A stretch of DNA of 11,156 nt from an uncultured Actinomycetes bacterium (GTDB lineage: Bacteria > Actinomycetota > Acidimicrobiia > Acidimicrobiales > Acidimicrobilacustridaceae), in the NCBI GenBank assembly GCA_937927725.1, contig CALBSE010000039.1, positions 1 through 11,156 on the forward strand, in the 5' to 3' direction. Below the pieces are notes generated by a model that was not told where the DNA came from, did not search any database, and was given only the letters and a program-made list of their open reading frames with translations. This document shows, one piece after another, positions 1-9,500 of this stretch. Numbering within the stretch: position 1 is the first letter of the stretch; every line of letters starts with the position of its first letter. The position numbers and the translations under genes are program-made.

Positions 1-2
1 CT

Positions 3-569
3 GGACCGCACCCTTCCATTGCTGCGCTTGATCTGAGCGACTGGGATGTTTCGAACGTTCAGAACATGACCTCGATGTTCCAAGGCTCGAACTTCAATGG
101 TTCCATCAATGACTGGGACGTGAGCAACGTCCGCTCGATGGCCGGCATGTTTGCCGGAAACGCCGCATTCAACCAACCCCTCTCGACGTGGGACACGGGA
201 CGCGTTGTGTCGTTCGCGAGCATGTTCGAGATTGCAACCGCTTTCAACCAGCCTCTCGCTGGATGGAACATTCGCAGCGCAGTGGTGGTTCACGCGATGT
301 TTTCTGGCGCGACAGCATTCAACCAACCTCTCGGGACGTGGTACGTCAACGATTCGCTTGACATGGCTCACATGCTTGATTTCTCGGGCATTTCCGTCGC
401 CAATCTTGGAGAAACGCTCGACGGATTCCGTCAGAACAGCCCAGGGCGGTGGGTGACGCTTGGTGCAGCCGGACTGAGTTATGACAGCCGGGGCGAGATT
501 GCGCGGACGCACCTTGTAAATGATCGCTCGTGGACGATCGATCATGACTTCTCAACTCCGGCGGGTGCG
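3..569 (+). repeat. Solenoid array 0 (tail end) and its C-terminal cap
   Basis: About five DUF285 repeats are visible, beginning at Trp 14 and ending at the W-Y-V-N unit (Trp 113). The first complete unit is 24 residues long, one short of the usual 25, with the missing residue in the loop after the M-F. A cap follows (about residues 121-185): a divergent helix-like segment, V-T-L-G-A-A-G, a YDSRGEIARTHL stretch and S-W-T-I-D. This cap is of the V-T-L-G-x-x-G kind that elsewhere in the protein follows alpha arrays and precedes beta PKD domains. The beginning of the array lies upstream of the window. Confidence 0.85.
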
Positions 570-3500
570 CCGATGACGTTGACCTATGACAACCTCAGCA
601 CTGCGTGTGGGCAGGACTGGATCAATCTTCCTTACGCGAATAACTACGGACTCACCGTTAACTGGGGCGACGGAACCGCAGACGGCCACCAATACTTCGG
701 CCCTGGCGAATCGCTTTGGCATCATTTCGATCAACCCGGCGCGTACGACATCAAGGTCTACGGAATTGCCGAACGATTCGGTTACGACAATTGGTACGGG
801 GTGAACTGCATCACCGCCGTCGGTTCGTATGGTGATTTGGGGCTTACTGACCTTTCATCAGCGTGGTCTTTTTCTAATCACTTGACTTCGCTTCCGACCC
901 TGCCTGCGCGTGTCACGAATCTTTCGCGGATGTTCGCGAATGCATCGGATTTCAACCTCAATATTTCTGGTTGGGATACCTCTGGTGTGACGTCGATGTA
1001 TCAAATGTTCGTTTCTGCCTCATCGTTCAACCAGAACTTGAGTGGTTGGAATACAGCGAATGTCACGAACATGGCCGAAATGTTTTCTGCGGCCTATGCA
1101 TTTACTGGCAACGTCTCAACCTGGGATACATCGCGTGTTGCTTCGATGGAGCGGATGTTTTCAGGTGACCGCGCCTTCAACTCGCCAGTCGGTAGTTGGG
1201 ACGTCTCTCATGTGATCGATATGACGTCGATGTTCGCAGGTGCGGAGTCGTTCAATCAGCCCATCGGAACATGGAAGACGTCAAGCCTCACCTCGATGAC
1301 TGGGATGTTTGCGGGAGCGTCATCATTCAATCAATCGTTGGCTGGTTGGGACACCTCGCACGTCACGTCACTCGCTGAAGTCTTTAGCAGCGCAACTGGA
1401 TTCAACGGAGACATCTCAACATGGGATACCTCCTCAGTTACCGATTTCACCCGAACGTTCTATTACGCAGGGGCGTTCAATTCGCCAATCGGAAATTGGG
1501 ATGTCACTCAGAGCACCAATTTCACCTCGATGTTCCAGAGCTCAGGCTTCAACCAGCCGATCGGCTCGTGGACAATGCAATCGGCGCAGAGCTTGGTCTC
1601 GATGTTCCAGGGCGCGCTGCAGTTCAATCAAGATCTTTTGGGTTGGAAGACAACAAACGTCACCGATACCCGCGACATGTTTTCCGGCGCCAGCTCGTTT
1701 AACGGCGATATCTCAACCTGGGATCTGCGGAACGATCAAGTCCTCGATCGGATGTTCCAGAACGCGACGGCGTTCAACGGCAACATTTCGAGCTGGGACA
1801 TTCACGTCGCTTGTTGTGTGAGAAACATGTTCCAAGGCGCGTCTTCGTTCAACCAGGACTTGACGAATTGGCACCTTGATTCTGCCTACGCAATCAACGC
1901 AATGTTTTACGGCGCATACGCTTTCAACCAGTCGTTGGGTAAATGGCACCTTCCGGCAATGACCGAGGCCTTCGACGGGTTCAGCCAGTCAGGTATGTCG
2001 GCACGCAACTACACCGACACGTTGATCGGTTGGGCAGACCAAGTCGACCAGGGACTGATGCGAACATCGGTGTCGTTACGAACAGACTTGGCCTACTACC
2101 CAGAAGCGCAGAACTCGGTTGATTATCTTCGGTCTCGCGGCTGGTGGATCCAAGATGGTGGCGTTTATTCGACGTCGCCGATGACGATGGTCTGGGATCC
2201 GGCGGGAACCTCTTGTAATGAATCCTCGCTGACCCTTGCTCTGGGCGGAATGACCACAGATGGATCTATCGATTGGGGTGACGGCTCCACGACCCCGGTC
2301 ACTGCGGCCGGGACATTCACCCACAGTTTCAGCGGAACTGACGTTCGCACGATTTCGGTTTCAGGTCAGATCTCGACATTCGGAAACGGAACTGCTCTTG
2401 CCGGTGGTCCGTGTATGACTTCGGTTGGTCAGTGGGGAAATCTGACCCTGACCGCAATGCCGGGCGCGTTCCGAGGTTGGTCCAACCTTGTATCGGTCCC
2501 GAGTTCGAGCCCCGGTGCGATTAGAGATTTCTCCAACACGTTCCGTGATGCATCCAAATTCACTGGGTCGCTGAATTGGTTCTTGAGTAACGCTCAAACC
2601 ACATCTCACATGTTTGATGGAGCAACGTCATTCACTGGCGGGCTTAATGGCTGGGATGTTTCGAATGTCGTCGATATGTCCTACATGTTTGCGGGCGCGA
2701 CATCGTTTACGCAGAGCGTTGGGTCATGGAACCCCTACAGCGTGCGAAACCTGTCTCATATGTTTGATGGCGCTACGTCCTTTTTGGGATCGTTTGAGAA
2801 CTGGAACACGCAATCCGTAACGGACATGTCCTACATGTTCCGCAATGCGACGTCACAGAATTACGACTTTTCTTTGTGGAACGTTTCCAATGTGCGAGAC
2901 ATGACGGCCATGTTTGATGGCTCTGCATTGACGACACACAACTACGACAGCATTCTCAACGGCTGGGCATCGCGTCCGGTTCAGCGATCAGTCACCCTTG
3001 GTTCGCTTGGTCGTCAATATCGGTCGAACGCGCTCGCATCGCGCACTCGTTTGATTTCAAACTTTGGATGGACGATTCATGACGACGGACCGGTTGCCGA
3101 AGCGCCGATGGTGCTGACGTTTGATACGAGTCTCGACGGGTGCGATCCGAACATTTGGCTGCCGCTCCAAGGAGTATTGGGCGCAACGCTCAATTGGGGC
3201 GACGGCACCGATCCAATCCAACTGACCTGGGATTACCCGGACCATCACTTCGAACCGGGTGTCTATCAAGTCACGATCGACGGTGAAGCCGATCACTTTG
3301 GCTATAGCAACTGGCGAGGAAACGGCTGCTTGAAATCAGTCTCGTCATTCGGCGAGTTGGGAATGACGCGGCTTGACGATGCATTCAGCTACGCGGGAAA
3401 TCTGATTTCTGTCCCCACGGCGCTTCCGACCACCATTCGAACCACCGCTCGAATGTTCCAAAACTCCTCCAAACTGAATCAGGACTTGTCGAAGTGGGAT

Positions 3501-6500
3501 ACGTCTCGCGTCGCGGATATGTCCGGGATGTTCAATGGAGCCACAAGTTTCAACGGGAACGTTTCAACTTGGGAGACGTCTCGCGTCACCAACATGGATC
3601 ACATGTTCTCTTCGGCGAGTGCGTTCAACCAGGACGTCAGCAAGTGGAATGTCAGCAACGTGACAGCAATGGGTGGGATGTTTGCCTATACCGCCAAATT
3701 CGATGGTGACCTTTCCGCATGGGATGTGCGAAAAGTGACGTCGACGAATTCGATGTTCGCAGGAGCAACGGCCTTCACGGGCGATCTCGCAAAGTGGAAT
3801 CTGGCTAAGGCCACTGATCTCGGATACATGTTCTACGCCGCCACAGCTTGGGATCACTCGTTCTCCGACGTCCAACTACCGTCCATGACCGGGGCTTGGG
3901 AGATTTTCTCCGCTTCAGGAATTACCACTCGTCACTATTCCGACACACTCAAAGGTTGGGCCACAAAGGTGGTTGCGGGCCAGATGCTGCCCAACGTCGG
4001 CCTGCGCTCCGTCACGAATTATTTTGCTGACGCGGCCGATGCTCGTCAGACGCTCATTGATAGCGGCTGGATTATTCAGGACTACGGCGCATACGACCTC
4101 ACGCCGATGACCATCGCTTGGAGTCCGAAGTCGACCTCGTGCGGATCATCCTCGGTTGATCTTGCGCTTGGCGGAAACGGTTTTTATGGAACCATCGATT
4201 GGGGCGATGGGTCGACACCGACTGCAGCTGTAGTCGGCATTAACTCACATACCTACAGCGATACTGATGAACACACGATTCAGATCTCGGGCAACATTCC
4301 GACGTTCGGAAATGGCAACGCTCTTCGTGGTGGTTCGTGTCTGACCTCGGTTGGTCAGTGGGGAAATCTGCGCCTCACCGCAATGCCGGGTGCATTCCGC
4401 GGCTGGTCGCATCTTTCGTGGGTGCCGCGGGAGTCGCCCGGGGCCGTCAGCGATTTCTCGAACACGTTTCGTGACGCGAAGAGCTTCAATGCTGACCTGT
4501 TCTGGGACACGAGCGCAGCGCGAAATGCATCGCACATGTTTGATGGAGCGAAGTCGTTTAACGGATGGTCCGACAGCTGGAATCTCGGCAACGTTTCTGA
4601 TGCGTCGTACATGTTTGCAGGTGCTTCGAACTTCAACCGATACGCGAATAATTGGGGTCTTTCGATCGCCACTGACGTCTCGCACATGTTCGAAGGAGCG
4701 ACCTCGTTCGCTCAGAACATTGGCAGCTGGTCGGTAGGCAACGTGCAGAACATGACGCATATGTTCGATGGCGCAACGAATTTCGGTTGTCAGGTTTCCA
4801 GTTGGAACACGTCTCGAGTCACCGACATGGCCTACATGTTCAGGGGCGATCGCGGTTGCGATCAGAATCTCTCGGCGCTCGACATCTCATCGGTCACCAC
4901 CATGACCGCAATGTTCGACGGTTCCAGTTTGTCGACCTTCAACTACAACTTCATTTTGAATGGTTGGGGTAGCCAGTCAACCCAGAAGAACGTCACTTTT
5001 GGTGTTCCAGGGGTTCGCTATCGACCGACCGCAGCTGCGGCACACGACCGCTTGGTGAATGATCAAAAATGGATCATCACTGATGGCGCTGTTGCTCCCT
5101 ACAGCGCGATGCGCTTCACGCTTGATACCAACGCGCCAGGGTGTTATCCGAATGTGAACATCCCCATTCACGGGATTCGCGACATCACTGTCGATTGGGG
5201 CGATGGCACAAGCACTCACGAAGAAACCGGATGGGACTGGGCGTATCACGACTATTCGAATGAACCAGGCAAGTATCAGGTTTCAATCGTTGGGGATGCT
5301 TCTGTCTTTGGCCAAAACGGTGGATGGAACGGCAACACCTGTCTGACGTCGGTTGAATCTTTTGGCGATCTTGGTCTGACAACGTTGGCTGATGCGTTCT
5401 ATGGCGCCTACAACTTGCAGTCTGTTCCGAATTCGCTTCCAGCGACCGTCACCGACACCTCGCGGATGTTCTATTCGGCAGGCTCATTTAACGCGGATAT
5501 GAAGGGTTGGGACACCTCTCATGTGACCGCAATGCGGGAGATGTTCACGAACGCCTCTTCGTTCAACGGTGATATCTCCACGTGGGATACCTCTCATGTC
5601 ACGGACATGGGCAGCATGTTCTACAACGCCGTTTCTTTCAACGGTGATATTTCGCGATGGGATACCGCTCAGGTCGCTGATACGAGCGCGATGTTCTCCT
5701 ACGCTCGTGTTTTCAACCAGAACATCGGATCTTGGGATCTCGGCAATGTCGTTGATATGAATTCGATGTTCGAACAAGCCTGGGCGTTCAACCAAGACCT
5801 CAGTGCTTGGGATGTTCACAATGTTCATTACATGGCGAATGTCTTCCGAAGCGCCCGTGCATTCAACGGTGATATCTCAACGTGGGATGTTCGAAACGTT
5901 GAATACATGCCTCGGATGTTCGAAAGCGCCTATTCGTTTAATGGCGATATTTCGAAGTGGAACCTGGCATCTGCAACCGACCTGAACTACATGTTCAACA
6001 GCGCCTATTCCTGGAACCAATCACTGGTGGGTATCAAGCTTCCCAAGATCGTCGCTTCATACGAGTCGCTTTGGGCGGTCTCAATGTCGGCGCGGAACTA
6101 TTCAGACACTGTGATCTATTTCGCAGCTGAGGTTGCTGCCGGTCGCATGCCAACAAGCGTGACGTTCACGACGACCATGCAGTACTTCGCCGATGCCGTT
6201 CCGGCGCACGACGCGTTGATTGCAGCGGGATGGACGCTTCAGGATCTCGGTGTCTACGACATGACACCGATGACCATGACGTGGGATCCCGTCGGTACGG
6301 CCTGCGGGACGAACCAGCTCGACCTTGCCTTCTCTGGTCCCAACCTGACGGGCACGATCGATTGGGGCGATGGCTCAACGCCGCAAACGGTGACCTCGGG
6401 CGTCAATTCACACACCTATTCCGATAGTGATGCTCACACCGTTCAGGTTTCAGGTCAGATTTCCACCTTTGGAAACGGCCAAGCTCTTCGCAGCGGACCT

Positions 6501-9500
6501 TGTATGACCACTGTTGGTCAGTGGGGAAATCTACGGCTCACGGCGATGCCCGGTGCATTCCGCGGGTGGTCGCATCTTTTGTGGGTGCCGCAAGGGTCAC
6601 CAGGTGCGATCCGCGATTTCTCAAACACGTTCCGTGACGCCACGACCTTCAATGAAGAGTTGTACTGGGACATGAGCTCAGCGCGAACGACCTCGCACAT
6701 GTTTGATGGAGCAAAGTCGTTCAACGGATGGACCGACGGCTGGTATCTCTACAACGTGACGGACGCGTCGTACATGTTTGCGAACGCATCCAACTTCAAC
6801 CGATATATGAACAATTCGTTGCTCACAAGCGCCACGGATCTTTCGTACATGTTTGCTGGCGCAAAGTCCTTTGGTCAGAGCCTCGTGAACTGGCAAACAG
6901 GAAACGTCCGCAACATGGCCCATATGTTCGACGGCGCGACGAATTTCAACGGCCAAGTAACTACATGGGACACGTCTCATGTAACTGACATGTCCTTCAT
7001 GTTCTCCGGGGATCGTTCGTTCGATCAGAACGTCGGCTCGTTCAATGTTTCCTCGGTGCAGAACATGGCAGGGATGTTCAATGGCTCGGGGCTGTCGACC
7101 GTGACCTACAACTCCATTTTGAGTAGTTGGGGAGCATCGGCAACTCAGAAGAATGTGTCGCTTGGCGCAGCGGGTATTCGCTATCGACCGATTGCATCCG
7201 ACGCCCACGATCACTTGGTGAACGATCAAGGTTGGAACATCGCTGACGGAGGTCTAGCGCCATACAGCGCAATGAAACTCACAATCGATACTTCAATTGG
7301 AAATTGCACGCTTCTCCAATTGCCGATTTACGGTGTCCGAGGTCTCACCGTCGATTGGGGCGATGGACTTTCTGAGCCACAGGGTGACGGGGCCTGGCAC
7401 AACTACCCCGCGCAATCTGGCACCTACCAGATTTCACTCACTGGCGACGCAACTGCCTTTGGTCAGAACGGTGGTTGGCAGGGCAATGGTTGCCTGACGT
7501 CAGTCGACTCATTCGGCGATCTTGGAATTCGCTCAATGGACAGTGCGTTCTATCGAGCCAGCAACCTCACAACAGTTCCGAATTCGCTTCCAGTGACGGT
7601 TACCGACACCTCAAGGATGTTCGCCTTCGCAGGTTCGTTCAACGGAGACTTGAGTGGCTGGGATATCTCCCATGTGACCGCACTATCGGCAATGTTCGAT
7701 AACGCTGCTTCGTTTAATGGTGACATTTCGAAATGGGACACGTCTCACGTGACCGATATGCCGTACATGTTCAACAACGCCGTTTCCTTTAACGGTGACA
7801 TTTCGGCGTGGGACACCTCTCAGGCGGTTTCGACCGCAGCGATGTTCGCGAATGCCCACAGCTTCAATCAGAAAATTGGTTCGTGGGATCTCGGAAACGT
7901 CGTCGATATGAGCTCAATGTTCGAAGAGGCGTGGGCGTTCAATCAAGACCTCAGTGATTGGGATGTTCATAACGTCCAGTACATGGCGCAGGTTTTCCGA
8001 TTTGCGAGCGCATTCAACGGAGATATCTCGACTTGGGATGTTCGAAAAGTCGTGACCACGACTCGAATGTTCCAGGGTGCCGTTTTGTTTAACGGTGATA
8101 TCTCGAAGTGGGACATGGCGTCGGTCACTGACGTGACGTTTATGTTCTATGCGGCTTCTTCATGGAACCACACACTCGTTGGCGTCAAACTCCCCGTGGT
8201 TCGATCTGCGTTCCAATCCTTGTGGGGCGTTCCAGTTTCAGCTCGTAATTATTCCGACACGCTCAACTACTTCGCCTCAGAGGTTGCCGCTGGTCGCATG
8301 CAGACAAACGTGCAGTTCTCGACGACATTGCAGTACTTCGCTGACGCGCTGCCAGCTCGCAATGCGTTGATTGCAGCCGGATGGGCTCTCGAGGATTACG
8401 GACTTTACGACTTGACGCCGATGACCCTTCATTGGGATCCATCATCGACAACCTGTGGCACCGACACGCTTGAACTCGCTTTGAGCGGCGACGGGATGTA
8501 CGGCTTCATCGATTGGGGTGACGGTTCTGCACCACAGGTGGCCGTGTCGGGTATCAACTCCCACACCTATACCGACACCGACGCTCACGACGTAGCGATC
8601 TCGGGGCAGGTCCCGACATTCGGTAACGGCAACGCGTTGCGCGGTGGTCCTTGTATGACGTGGGTGAGCCAGTGGGGCAACGTCCGTCTAACGGCAATGC
8701 CAGGTGCGTTCCGAGGATGGTCACACCTTGCTTGGGTGCCGCAATCCTCGCCTGGGCCGATTACGGACTTCTCCAACACCTTCCGCGATGCAATGACTTT
8801 CAACACTGACTTCTACCAGTGGGAATTGGGTTACGCGACGACAACGTCTCATATGTTCGACGGAGCAAAGTCGTTCAACGGTTGGATGGACACATGGAAC
8901 ATGGGCAACGTTGTTGACGCCTCGTATATGTTCGCAAATACGTCAACGTTTGATCGCGACCTGCGGAGTTGGAATGTGTCCAAACTCCGCAACATGTCTC
9001 ACATGTTTGATGGCGCCAGCAATTCGTTTGTCCGGATTGCTAATTGGAACACGTCGAGTGTGACGGACATGTCGTACGCGTTCGCCAATACTCCCAAGTT
9101 CGATCGAGATATTTCGCTCCTGAACGTCACGTCGGTAACGAACATGACGGGCATGTTGAACGACTCGGCCTTTACGACGTACTTCTACGACCTTGCTCTC
9201 AACGCGTGGTCGGCTCAGAACGTGAAGAGCAATGTGACGCTGGGTGCTGTTGGTCGTCCGTATCGATTGAATGCGGCAGAGGCTCGGACCCATCTCGTTA
9301 CCGATAAGGGTTGGACGATCGTTGATGACGGTCCCGCGCCGGAATCGCCAATGCAACTCACGATTGATACCAACGCACCTGGTTGCGATCCCAACGTGAC
9401 ACTTCCGTTCCACGATGTTCGCGACCTCACTATTGATTGGGGCGATGGATCAGATCCTGAACACCGTGTTTTCGGCGCGGACTTTCCGACGCATACCTAC

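Larger units (their letters stand above)
4104..6266 (+). repeat. Super-repeat copy A (alpha-beta pair, 2163 bases)
   Basis: This block holds PKD 4, array 4, PKD 5 and array 5. It matches the next block in domain order, number of solenoid units (7 then 8) and cap types. Short stretches of DNA are also identical: for example the 19-base string ttggtcagtggggaaatct is at 4351-4369 here and at 6514-6532 in the next block, exactly 2163 bases later. The pattern indicates tandem duplication of a pair of modules. Confidence 0.85.
6267..8417 (+). repeat. Super-repeat copy B (alpha-beta pair, 2151 bases)
   Basis: This block holds PKD 6, array 6, PKD 7 and array 7. It is 12 bases shorter than copy A, the whole difference being in PKD domain 7 (330 against 342 bases). 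The 19-base string gttccgaattcgcttccag is at 7575-7593 here and at 5424-5442 in copy A. Flanking blocks 2178-4103 and 8418-10574 are more distant versions with different unit numbers. Confidence 0.85.

Noticed and set aside
66..68. In-frame ATG codons as possible gene starts
   Set aside because: Met is part of the repeat consensus, so in-frame ATGs occur throughout. None follows a plausible ribosome binding site or leads into a signal peptide, and coding similarity continues upstream to position 3.
606..608. Cysteine residues as possible lipoprotein attachment sites
   Set aside because: There is no signal peptide or lipobox near any cysteine; they occur mid-protein in fixed pairs.
1309..1821. 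Forward open frame of 170 codons in another frame
   Set aside because: It overlaps solenoid array 1, whose frame-3 translation has clear repeat conservation. The alternative translation is Arg- and Ser-rich with no recognisable domain.
915..2177. Regularly spaced direct repeats that might look like a CRISPR array
   Set aside because: The 75-base period has no separate repeat and spacer parts; it is degenerate at third codon positions and reads as 25-residue protein repeats in one frame.
4245..4760. Long open frame on the minus strand (171 codons), and similar ones at 6678-7229 and 8943-9413
   Set aside because: They lie antisense to the continuous frame and show periodic sequence because the repeats on the other strand are periodic. 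Strong coding evidence on the plus strand makes them shadows.
5103..5111. S-A-M instead of P-M-T at the start of PKD domains 5 and 7, suspected frameshift or module break
   Set aside because: The frame is unchanged on both sides and both sister domains have the same form, so it is ordinary sequence variation.
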